In this document: piece after piece, positions 1-7,998 of the stretch
Numbering within the stretch: position 1 is the first letter of the stretch
Layout of the letters: each line of letters opens with the position of its first letter
Position numbers and translations under genes: made by a program
From: Rhodocyclales bacterium
GTDB taxonomy: Bacteria; Pseudomonadota; Gammaproteobacteria; Burkholderiales; Rhodocyclaceae
Direction: 5' to 3'
Length of the DNA stretch: 64,000 nt
Assembly: GCA_016235765.1 (NCBI GenBank)
Contig: JACRIZ010000014.1
Coordinates: 1 to 64,000, forward strand
Notes under the pieces: generated by a model
What the model was told of the DNA's origin: nothing
The model's database searches: none
Seen by the model: only the letters and a program-made list of their open reading frames with translations

Positions 1-87
1 GACAGCTTCGCCGGCCTGACCAGAACGGACACTGCGGCCGCCGGCGAGGAGATCGCCGATGCCTTCGACCTCGACTTCTCGCTCTAG
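1..87 (+). CDS. C-terminal tail of an upstream protein (5' truncated by window)
   Basis: Open frame from base 1 to TAG at 85-87 (..EEIADAFDLDFSL*), directly abutting the next ATG. Confidence 0.5.
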   Translation, partial: DSFAGLTRTDTAAAGEEIADAFDLDFSL

Positions 88-1095
88 ATGATCGAAGCCG
101 CCTACTTCGACGGCAAGAGCTCGCGCCGCCACGCGGTGCGGCTGCGGGCGAGTCCGCAGGGGCTCGATCTGGTCGGGGAGGATGGCACGCGGCACATCGT
201 TCGCGCGGACATCCGCGTCTCGGAACCGATAGGCGGCGCGCCGCGGACGCTGACCTTTCCGGACGGCAGCTACTGCGAGGTGTCGCAGGGCGCGGAACTG
301 ACTGCCCTGCTGGGCGCGCTCGCCCACAGCGACGGCGCGGTCGCGCGCTGGCAGCAGAGCTGGCGCCTGGCGGCAGCCGGCGTCGCGGTGATGCTGGCGC
401 TGCTCGGTGCCGGCTACCGCTGGGGCCTGCCCTGGTTTGCCGAGCGCTCGGCTCCTCTGGTGCCGCCGTCCGTCGTGGCCGCCATGTCGCAGCAGGTGAT
501 GGAGGCGCTGGACGAGCGGATGCTGGTGCAAAGCCAACTGCTCGAGGAACGGCAGCAGGCCATCGCCGCCGGCTTCCGGCGCATCGTCGCCGGCGATCCG
601 GCCCTGGCGGGCAGTCGCCTGCTGTTTCGCAGCGCACCGCGGGTTGGCCCCAATGCCTTCGCGCTGCCGGACGGCCGGATCGTGCTGTTCGACGAACTGG
701 TGGCGCTCGCCGACAGCGATGAGGAAGTCCTGGGCGTGCTCGCTCACGAGCTTGCCCACGTCAAGTTCCGCCATGGCCTGCGCCAATTGATCCAGTCGTC
801 GGTCGTGGCCGGGGTCGCGGCGACCTACTTCGGCGATGTGTCGTCACTGCTTTCCGGTCTCGCCGCGCTGGTCCTGGAATCGAAGTACTCGCGCAACTTC
901 GAACTGGAGGCCGACGCCTTCGGGGCGAACCTGATGCGGCGGAATGGCCAGTCGGCCGAAGGCCTGGCGGCCATGCTGGAGAAGATGGCGCGGGCGCATG
1001 AGAAGAAGTCGCCCGGCGGGCAATCCAGCGCCGACTGGCTGTCCAGCCATCCCGATACCGCCGAACGCATCGCGCGCCTGCGCGCCCTGCATTAG
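88..1095 (+). CDS. M48 family zinc metallopeptidase, membrane anchored
   Basis: HExxH motif in VLAHELAHVKFRHG, downstream E (NFELEADAFG), TM segment near aa 95-115. Confidence 0.85.
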   Translation: MIEAAYFDGKSSRRHAVRLRASPQGLDLVGEDGTRHIVRADIRVSEPIGGAPRTLTFPDGSYCEVSQGAELTALLGALAHSDGAVARWQQSWRLAAAGVAVMLALLGAGYRWGLPWFAERSAPLVPPSVVAAMSQQVMEALDERMLVQSQLLEERQQAIAAGFRRIVAGDPALAGSRLLFRSAPRVGPNAFALPDGRIVLFDELVALADSDEEVLGVLAHELAHVKFRHGLRQLIQSSVVAGVAATYFGDVSSLLSGLAALVLESKYSRNFELEADAFGANLMRRNGQSAEGLAAMLEKMARAHEKKSPGGQSSADWLSSHPDTAERIARLRALH

Positions 1096-1129
1096 CCCAA
1101 GGACCATCACTGCACAAGGAGACCGAAGC

Positions 1130-1972
1130 ATGCCGCAAGTCGCGAATTTCGTCCCTTCTGATCTGGAGGTGCCCGGTGGCCCGGGGCTGCTAGGCTGGAA
1201 CGGCTATCAGCGCCACTTCCTCGCCGAGGGGGACTCCTGGTTCACCCTTGCCGCCTTGCCCGGCGGCAACCTGTTGCAGGAACTCCACCTCGATCGATGG
1301 GCCATGGTCGTCAACACCGCCTATCCCGGCGACAAGCTTTCGAACATCGTCGAATGGCGCGACAACCAGGAGTTTGTCAGGCTGCTGGCCGTGCCCGGGT
1401 TCGCCTACCAGTGGGACGCGATCCTGCTCAGTGCCGGCGGCAACGACCTCATCGCGGCAGCCGGTACCCGGGGCGGCCTCCTGAAGCAGCCGGCTGCCGA
1501 TCCGATGGTGCTCGAGAACTGGATCAACCGGGCCAGCCTGCAAAAATTCCTTGACTATGTGAAGGCCAACATGGCGTGCATCGTCGATCTGCGCGATTCC
1601 GCCGACAGCCCGAACAAGGGCATTCCGATCTACGCCCATACCTACGACTATCCGACCGCCCGCCCGGCGCCGGCCAAGTTCATGGGCACACTCGACTTTT
1701 CCGGGCCCTGGCTGTACGACGCCTATGTCGGCATCGGCCTGCCCGAGCAACTCTGGGTGCCGATGACCGAATTCCTGATCGACGCGCTCGCGGAGACACT
1801 GCTCGGCATGAACCTCGCCAATGTGCACGTCATCGACACGCGGGGTGTCATGGCGCGCGCCGCGGAGGGGTCGACCGGCGACAGCGGCGACTGGCTCAAC
1901 GAAATCCACGCCAACCGGAACGGGCGCAAGAAGCTGGCCCACCGCTGGAATGACGTGCTGAACCAGGTCTGA
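1130..1972 (+). CDS. SGNH/GDSL-like hydrolase family protein
   Basis: GDSW block, SAGGNDL block and C-terminal DWLNEIHAN (D..H) motif; internal start MPQVANF chosen because it follows the M48 gene with an RBS-like aggag. Confidence 0.65.
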   Translation: MPQVANFVPSDLEVPGGPGLLGWNGYQRHFLAEGDSWFTLAALPGGNLLQELHLDRWAMVVNTAYPGDKLSNIVEWRDNQEFVRLLAVPGFAYQWDAILLSAGGNDLIAAAGTRGGLLKQPAADPMVLENWINRASLQKFLDYVKANMACIVDLRDSADSPNKGIPIYAHTYDYPTARPAPAKFMGTLDFSGPWLYDAYVGIGLPEQLWVPMTEFLIDALAETLLGMNLANVHVIDTRGVMARAAEGSTGDSGDWLNEIHANRNGRKKLAHRWNDVLNQV

Positions 1973-1985
1973 GCCTGGAGCGGCT

Positions 1986-2450
1986 TCAGGCCTGTTCGCG
2001 GGCCAGCAGCCAGCGCTTCACGTCGAGCAGGAAGCCGCCGCGGCTCCGCGCAAAGCCGCCCAGCCCTTGGTTCGCCGCGACCACGCGGTGGCAGGGCACG
2101 ACGACCGGGTAGGGGTTGGCGCCGCAGGCGTTGCCGACCGCGCGCGGGCCGCTGCCGATGGCGGCCGCCATTTCGCCATACTGGCGCGTCTTGCCGGGTG
2201 GAATGGCGGCGACGTCCGACCAGACCTTGCGCTGGAAGGGCGTGCCTTGCGGCGCCAGCGGCAGCGAGAACGTGTGCTGCGGATCTTTCAGCCAGGCGCG
2301 CAACTGGCGCACGGCCTCCTTGGCCAGCAGCGATTGCGGCGCGACTTCAGCGCGCGGCTCGAGGAATTCGATGCCCGTGATTTCGTCCTCGTTGCAGCGG
2401 ATGCCGAGGCTGAAACCGGGCGCGGAGACGATGGCGGCGTAGTCGTTCAT
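1986..2450 (-). CDS. ogt: methylated-DNA--protein-cysteine S-methyltransferase
   Basis: PCHRVVAANQGLGGFA active-site motif; start at MNDYAAIV. Confidence 0.9.
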   Translation of the reverse strand: MNDYAAIVSAPGFSLGIRCNEDEITGIEFLEPRAEVAPQSLLAKEAVRQLRAWLKDPQHTFSLPLAPQGTPFQRKVWSDVAAIPPGKTRQYGEMAAAIGSGPRAVGNACGANPYPVVVPCHRVVAANQGLGGFARSRGGFLLDVKRWLLAREQA

Positions 2451-2587
2451 GGGCAGGCCTCCGAAACGGGATTGGAAAGATTGTCCGCAGCGGACGAATA
2501 AATGCAAGCGCTACCGTGAAAGCCCGTGTCGGCAGCCGATAGAATTGCCCACCCCCTTCCTTCGATACTTCTGTCCTGCATCAGGAT

Positions 2588-4423
2588 ATGGACGACACCA
2601 CCGACCTGGAGGCGCTATTTCGCGTTGCCGTAGATAGTGCGCTGTCCGACAGCGATTTCGTGATGGCCTTTGCCCGATTCCGGGGAGCGCTGCCTGCCGC
2701 TGCGCCGGACTTTCTGGCACAACTGCCACCGGACGCGGACTTGCGCCGTGCCATGTGTTTCGCGATGTTCCGTGAGATATGGAAGGCGACACCGCGTCCC
2801 GACCGCAATTGGCGACCGCTGCCGGCGCCCAAGCCGGAACGCAACGCGCCGTGCCTGTGCGGCTCCGGCCGCAAGTTCAAGCAATGCTGCGGGGCGGCGG
2901 CGGATATGCCTCCCTTCGGCGAGGGTTTGTCGGTGCTCGGCTTCGTGCTGGAACGCCTGCCGGTGGCCGAGTTCGCCAAGCTGCCGTTCAAGCAACTCGA
3001 CCCGGAGGAGGTGGCGCATACCGCCGACGAGTGGATGAAGCGGGACCGCCACGACCTCGCCGTCGCCGTGCTGGAAGCCTTGCTGGCCGATCCGGCCAGG
3101 CTCGACGAACGGCATGAGTGGGCGTTCGATTTGCTTGGCGATGCCTATGTGGAAACGAATCGCCCCGGCGACCGGGCCGCGCTGGTCGAGGTCATGCTGG
3201 GCGCTCCAAATCTTCGCCTGCGCGTGGCCGCCATGCAGCGGCGCTGCACCATGCTGGCCGATGCGGACGAATACGATGCCGCCTGGAGTCTCTTTCGGGA
3301 GGCCCAGCGGGCCGATCCCGACAACCCATCGCTCGCCCACCTGGAGTTGGTCATGCTGGCCAGCCAGGACGAGATGGCTCAACTGGCCGTACGGGCACGC
3401 TTCTGGGCCGGCAGGCTGCGCAAACTTGGTTATGAGGGCGAAGCGATCGTCGATTTCATCGACGACGTCGCCCGGAACCCGGAAGCCTTTGCCCAGTCCA
3501 TGGCGGAACATGGCGGCGGACAGACCGACATCGGCGTGCTGGAGCGGCTGGTCGACCTGGTCGACGACCTGCCGGCGCCGACCTGCCACTATCGTCTGCA
3601 GGCGGTGGAGGACAACAGCGCCGGCCCGCTCAAGCCCGATGCCGCCCTCGCCCGGGTCGAGCGCGAATGGCGCGAGGCAAGTCGCCTCGACGAGCAAGGC
3701 CCGTGGGACGATACCGCCTGGCTGGAGTGGCTGGAAGCCCACCCAGTGGCTTGGCAGAGTTTCGACGTGCTCGACGATTTGGTGCGGGCGGTGAATGACT
3801 ATCCATGCGAGGATGACGAGGAGGGTGGTTTGCTCGACGATGTCGAAGATGTCTTACTCGATCACGCCGTCAAACTGCTGCGCCTGGTCATTGCCGAGAA
3901 CCGCGCCGATGGTCTCAAGCTCGAATGGGGTTGGCTGGAGAACCGCCCGGCGCTGAGGCTGCTTGCCCAATACATCGAACTTGTTGCGGGCACCGACGAG
4001 GAACTGCCGCTGCTCGAATGGCTGGTGCTGACGCTCAACCCGAACGACAACCTGGGGCTGCGCGAGCGGCTGATCCACCTTTATTGCCACCTCGCCCGCC
4101 CCGCGGATGCGCTGGCGGTCTGCGACGAGCGTTATCCCGACGATGGCTTTGGCTTCATGCGCTTCGGCCGTCTGCTCGCGCTCATCCTGCTCGGCCGCGA
4201 GGCCGAGGCGACGGCGGCGCTGGCCAAGGCCGGCACGAAGTCGCCGCGCATCCTGAAAACCTTGCTTGCCGCGCGTCCGCGCCGCCCGGCTGGTCTGCGG
4301 GAAGGGCTCATCACGGTCGGCGGCGAGGACGAAGCCTGGTTCTATCGCCAGCACTGGCGTGCCGTCTGGGAAAAGTCCGGCGCGCTGGCCTGGTTGCGCC
4401 GGGCGGCCGGCGGCAAGGGGTAA
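2588..4423 (+). CDS. SEC-C zinc-binding motif protein with long TPR-like helical region
   Basis: NAPCLCGSGRKFKQCCG SEC-C motif followed by a helical-repeat-like region. Confidence 0.7.
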   Translation: MDDTTDLEALFRVAVDSALSDSDFVMAFARFRGALPAAAPDFLAQLPPDADLRRAMCFAMFREIWKATPRPDRNWRPLPAPKPERNAPCLCGSGRKFKQCCGAAADMPPFGEGLSVLGFVLERLPVAEFAKLPFKQLDPEEVAHTADEWMKRDRHDLAVAVLEALLADPARLDERHEWAFDLLGDAYVETNRPGDRAALVEVMLGAPNLRLRVAAMQRRCTMLADADEYDAAWSLFREAQRADPDNPSLAHLELVMLASQDEMAQLAVRARFWAGRLRKLGYEGEAIVDFIDDVARNPEAFAQSMAEHGGGQTDIGVLERLVDLVDDLPAPTCHYRLQAVEDNSAGPLKPDAALARVEREWREASRLDEQGPWDDTAWLEWLEAHPVAWQSFDVLDDLVRAVNDYPCEDDEEGGLLDDVEDVLLDHAVKLLRLVIAENRADGLKLEWGWLENRPALRLLAQYIELVAGTDEELPLLEWLVLTLNPNDNLGLRERLIHLYCHLARPADALAVCDERYPDDGFGFMRFGRLLALILLGREAEATAALAKAGTKSPRILKTLLAARPRRPAGLREGLITVGGEDEAWFYRQHWRAVWEKSGALAWLRRAAGGKG

Positions 4424-4453
4424 ACTGCGGCCTTCACCGGCCACGAGAACGTC

Positions 4454-6298
4454 ATGCCCGAAATCGTCTTCAAAGGCAAAGAGTACGTCTATAACCACCA
4501 TCTCACCGTGCCGTACCGGCCGTTGCTGGTGGACAAAGACAAAGGCATCGGCCCCGGCGATCTGGGCGGCAATCTCGTCATACACGGCGACAACCTGCAC
4601 GCGCTCAAGGCGCTCCTGCCTCGCTACGCCGGCAAGGTCGATCTGGTCTTCATCGACCCGCCCTACAACACCGGCAACGAAGGCTGGTGCTACAACGACA
4701 ACGTCAACTCCCCGATCATGAAGGAGTGGCTGTCGACCAACCCCGTCGACGGCGAAGACCTCCTGCGCCACGACAAATGGCTATGCATGATGTGGCCGCG
4801 CCTCGTGCTCTTGCGCGAACTCCTCTCCGACCGCGGCTCGCTCTGGATGACCCTCGACGACAACGAGGTGCATCGGGCGCGGATGGTGATGGATGAGGTG
4901 TTCGGGGAGCAGGCGTTCATCGCCAATGTGATTTGGCAGAAGAACTACTCGCCCAAGAATACGGCGCAGCTCTTTTCGGAAGATCACGACCACCTGCTGG
5001 TAGTCGCGAAGAACCGAGAATTGTGGCGCCCGCGATTGCTGGAGCGCACCGAAGAAATGGAAGCGCGTTACGGCAATCCCGATGACGACAAGCGCGGCCC
5101 CTGGAAACCCGGTGATCTGTCGGCGCGCAACTACTACAGCGAAGGCACCTATCCCATCGATTGTCCCGGCGGCAGGGTGCTCGAAGGGCCGCCCGAAGGA
5201 CGCTATTGGACGGTTAGAAAGGAGAAACTCGTCGACCTGGATGCGGATGGTCGCATCTGGTGGGGCGAAGGCCGCAACAATATTCCATCGATCAAGCGAT
5301 TCCTGTCCGAGGTCAAGCAGGGACGCGTGCCACAGACGCTTTGGTTTTATAGCGATGTCGGTCACACGCAGGATGCCAAGAAGACGCTGTTGGAAATGGG
5401 TCTACTCAAGGACGACGATACGACCATCACGCCCAAGCCGGTGACTCTGATCGAGCGTGCGCTGGAAATCGGCGCCGACGAAGATGCCATCATCCTCGAC
5501 TCCTTCGCCGGCTCCGGCACGACGGCGCATGCCGTGTTGAAGGCGAACGCCAAGGACGGGGGCAGCCGCAAGTTCATTCTGGTCGAAGGCGAGGACTATG
5601 CGGACCGGCTGACGGCCGAGCGGGTGCGGCGGGCGATCAAGGGGTATGCCTGGGTCGGCACGCAGCGCGAGGAATTGCTGAAGGAGAAGATCACCTTCAC
5701 GCAGTTCAAGAAGGCCGACGAGTGGCTGAAGAAGGTCGAGGCGATCAAGGCGCGCGAAGGCTTTGCCGAGGGCGATCTGGCCGACCAGGGCACTGCGAAG
5801 AAGAAGCGCTTCGAGAAAATCGAAACGAAGCTCGACGACGGCGTGCTGCTGGTGGAAGGCGTCAAGCGCGTCTCGCAGATGGTCGATGGCCTCGGCGGCG
5901 AGTTTGCCTATTGCACGCTGGGCGAGCCGCTGGATATCGAGAAGCTGCTCTCGGGCGAAAGCCTGCCCGCCTTCGATGCGCTGGGTGCATGGCTGTTCCA
6001 TACCGCCACGGGCGGCTCGCTGCCGCCGACGCCCAAGAAGGCGCCGCTGTGGTATCTGGGCGAAGCCAAGGACGCGCATGTCTGGTTGATCTACGAACCC
6101 AGCCTGGCCTTCCTCAAGTCGCCCGACGCGGCGCTGACCCTTTCCAAGGCCGACGGCTTTGCGGCTTGGGGCAAGGAACGCGGCGACGGCAAGCGGCACC
6201 TCGTTTTCGCGCCGGCCAAGTACCTGTCGAACAAGCAACTCACCGAGCGCGGCGTGGACTTCGCGCCGCTGCCGTTCGCGCTGTATCGGGAGGGGTGA
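4454..6298 (+). CDS. Type III-like site-specific DNA (adenine-N6) methyltransferase (Mod)
   Basis: DPPYNTGNEGW motif IV and DSFAGSGTTAHAVL motif I in beta-class order. Confidence 0.9.
   Translation: MPEIVFKGKEYVYNHHLTVPYRPLLVDKDKGIGPGDLGGNLVIHGDNLHALKALLPRYAGKVDLVFIDPPYNTGNEGWCYNDNVNSPIMKEWLSTNPVDGEDLLRHDKWLCMMWPRLVLLRELLSDRGSLWMTLDDNEVHRARMVMDEVFGEQAFIANVIWQKNYSPKNTAQLFSEDHDHLLVVAKNRELWRPRLLERTEEMEARYGNPDDDKRGPWKPGDLSARNYYSEGTYPIDCPGGRVLEGPPEGRYWTVRKEKLVDLDADGRIWWGEGRNNIPSIKRFLSEVKQGRVPQTLWFYSDVGHTQDAKKTLLEMGLLKDDDTTITPKPVTLIERALEIGADEDAIILDSFAGSGTTAHAVLKANAKDGGSRKFILVEGEDYADRLTAERVRRAIKGYAWVGTQREELLKEKITFTQFKKADEWLKKVEAIKAREGFAEGDLADQGTAKKKRFEKIETKLDDGVLLVEGVKRVSQMVDGLGGEFAYCTLGEPLDIEKLLSGESLPAFDALGAWLFHTATGGSLPPTPKKAPLWYLGEAKDAHVWLIYEPSLAFLKSPDAALTLSKADGFAAWGKERGDGKRHLVFAPAKYLSNKQLTERGVDFAPLPFALYREG
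6263..6294 (+). repeat. 32-bp direct repeat copy 1 (3' end of mod)
   Basis: gcgccgctgccgttcgcgctgtatcgggaggg, identical to 7560-7591. Confidence 0.95.
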
Positions 6299-6299
6299 A

Positions 6300-6716
6300 G
6301 TGCTTACGCAGGCAAAAGCAAATGAACTGATCGCCAAAGCTAAGGAGGCCGTTCGGACAGACGTATTTACCTGGCTGCACAATGAACGGCAGGAAGAACT
6401 ATTTCTCGCCGTCGAGGATGCCGGCTTGCAGTTCTTGCTCAGCCTGAAACGCAATCCTTATGAGATTCGGCTGCAACTTCGTACCAAGGATCGCCATATC
6501 CCACTGGCTCGGATAGACAATGCGGCGCAGCATCCCAACCCGGATGGTACGATCATTCGCGGGCCGCATATCCATTGGTTTCGGGAAGGCGAAGGCTTGG
6601 CTTGGGCCGAGCCCATCGACTGGTATCAACTTGATCGACCAGTGGATACGCTGGTCAGATTTCTTGATGTGGTTCATGCACGGTTTCCCAAAGGATTTCA
6701 GGAGGCGTTGCTATGA
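6300..6716 (+). CDS. DUF6978-like small protein
   Basis: GTG start just after the mod stop; LTQAKANELI...NPDGTIIRGPHIHWFREGEGLAWAEPI resembles the DUF6978 pattern (PHlHlyrEG..WA.P). Confidence 0.6.
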   Translation: MLTQAKANELIAKAKEAVRTDVFTWLHNERQEELFLAVEDAGLQFLLSLKRNPYEIRLQLRTKDRHIPLARIDNAAQHPNPDGTIIRGPHIHWFREGEGLAWAEPIDWYQLDRPVDTLVRFLDVVHARFPKGFQEALL

Positions 6717-7510
6717 ATGCTCCCGACTTGGCACGCGAATATCTGGCTTGGCTGAAAGAGCGTCTGCTTACCGTCAAGCGCGGCGAGGTTTCGGTGTTGA
6801 GTACCCCGTTTCTCGACCCCTTTCACGATGGCATCGAGATTTATTGCGAGAGCCACAATGGCGACCTGCTGCTGCACGATGGCGGAAAGACATTCGACAA
6901 TCTGTTGGATATGGGCATTCAGATTGACTCTTCCGAGCGCCGTCAGCAAATTGTCGCTCACGCCATCGCCGGTTGTGGGGTTGAGTTTAGCGGCAACCGT
7001 CTTCAGACGATGACAACCCCGGATTCCCTTGCGCAACGCGCCCATTTTTTGCTGACGGCAATTGCACGTCTCAATGATCTCTGGATGTCGGCGGCACCGC
7101 GCAGCCCCAGCGATTTCTTCGCTCTGGTCAAGGAGTACATGGATCAGCAGGATGTGCGCTACATCGCGAATGTACCCATTCAGGGACGTACGGTTGCCCA
7201 TATGATCGATTTCGTCATTTCACTTGGCAAGGGCAAAGATCGTCTGATCAAGCTGATCGGCAGCCCGACGCTTCAATCCGCGAAATTGATGTCGTTTACC
7301 TGGATGGAATTGCGGGAGGCCCGTCCGGATTCACAGCGGGTTGTGCTACTCAACGATACTGCGATGCCGGATGCATTCGCCGACGAGGAGGAACCCGTAG
7401 TTCGCGGCATTAGCGAACAGACGGGGGCGATTCTCCATGCCTACAGTGATCGCGTGCTGGCATGGAGCGCCCATAACGACGACCAGTTCCTGTCGGCGAT
7501 TGCAGCGTAG
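6713..7510 (+). CDS. DUF1828/DUF1829-like protein
   Basis: LLTVKRGEVSVLSTPFLDPFHDGIEIYCESHNGDLLLHDGGKTFDNLLDMGI is DUF1828-like; C-terminal half DUF1829-like; 4-bp overlap with upstream gene. Confidence 0.65.
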   Translation: MNAPDLAREYLAWLKERLLTVKRGEVSVLSTPFLDPFHDGIEIYCESHNGDLLLHDGGKTFDNLLDMGIQIDSSERRQQIVAHAIAGCGVEFSGNRLQTMTTPDSLAQRAHFLLTAIARLNDLWMSAAPRSPSDFFALVKEYMDQQDVRYIANVPIQGRTVAHMIDFVISLGKGKDRLIKLIGSPTLQSAKLMSFTWMELREARPDSQRVVLLNDTAMPDAFADEEEPVVRGISEQTGAILHAYSDRVLAWSAHNDDQFLSAIAA

Positions 7511-7559
7511 GCGAGCACGATGAATTGTCTGCGGACTTCGACTGTTCGGGCAGCCCTAA

Positions 7560-7591
7560 GCGCCGCTGCCGTTCGCGCTGTATCGGGAGGG
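7560..7591 (+). repeat. 32-bp direct repeat copy 2, remnant of mod C-terminus
   Basis: Identical to 6263-6294; still reads APLPFALYREG* in frame just upstream of the next ATG. Confidence 0.95.
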
Positions 7592-7596
7592 ATGAG

Positions 7597-7998
7597 ATGA
7601 CTCAGGACAACATCGAGCGTCTTGCGCTTCAACGCGAGTATTTCGAGAAGGCGTTGAACCGTTTGGGTGAAGCTCTGGCGCTGGACGAAAGCGATGTGGT
7701 GCGCGATGCGATCATCCAGCGCTTCGAGTTCACCTTCGAGATGGCCTGGAAGGCGATGTTCCGCTACTTGACGGACAAGGGCGAGCGTGTGGCGGCCAAG
7801 GCCTGGGCCGTGCTGCCGATAGCCTTCGAGTCGTTGTTGATCGAAGACGCCGAGGCCTGGGACAAGATGCGCGACTACCGCAACGAAACCAGCCACGAGT
7901 ACAACCAGATCAAGGCGCAGGAAGTGGCCGCATTCGTGCGCCAGCGTGCCTACCCCGCCCTGTGCGCCTTGCGCGACGAACTGGCCAAGCGCGCATGA
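7597..7998 (+). CDS. HI0074-family nucleotidyltransferase substrate-binding / HEPN-like protein
   Basis: LALQREYFEKALNRLGEAL...RFEFTFEMAWKAM...MRDYRNETSHEYN; RX4H HEPN-like motif RNETSH. Confidence 0.8.
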   Translation: MTQDNIERLALQREYFEKALNRLGEALALDESDVVRDAIIQRFEFTFEMAWKAMFRYLTDKGERVAAKAWAVLPIAFESLLIEDAEAWDKMRDYRNETSHEYNQIKAQEVAAFVRQRAYPALCALRDELAKRA

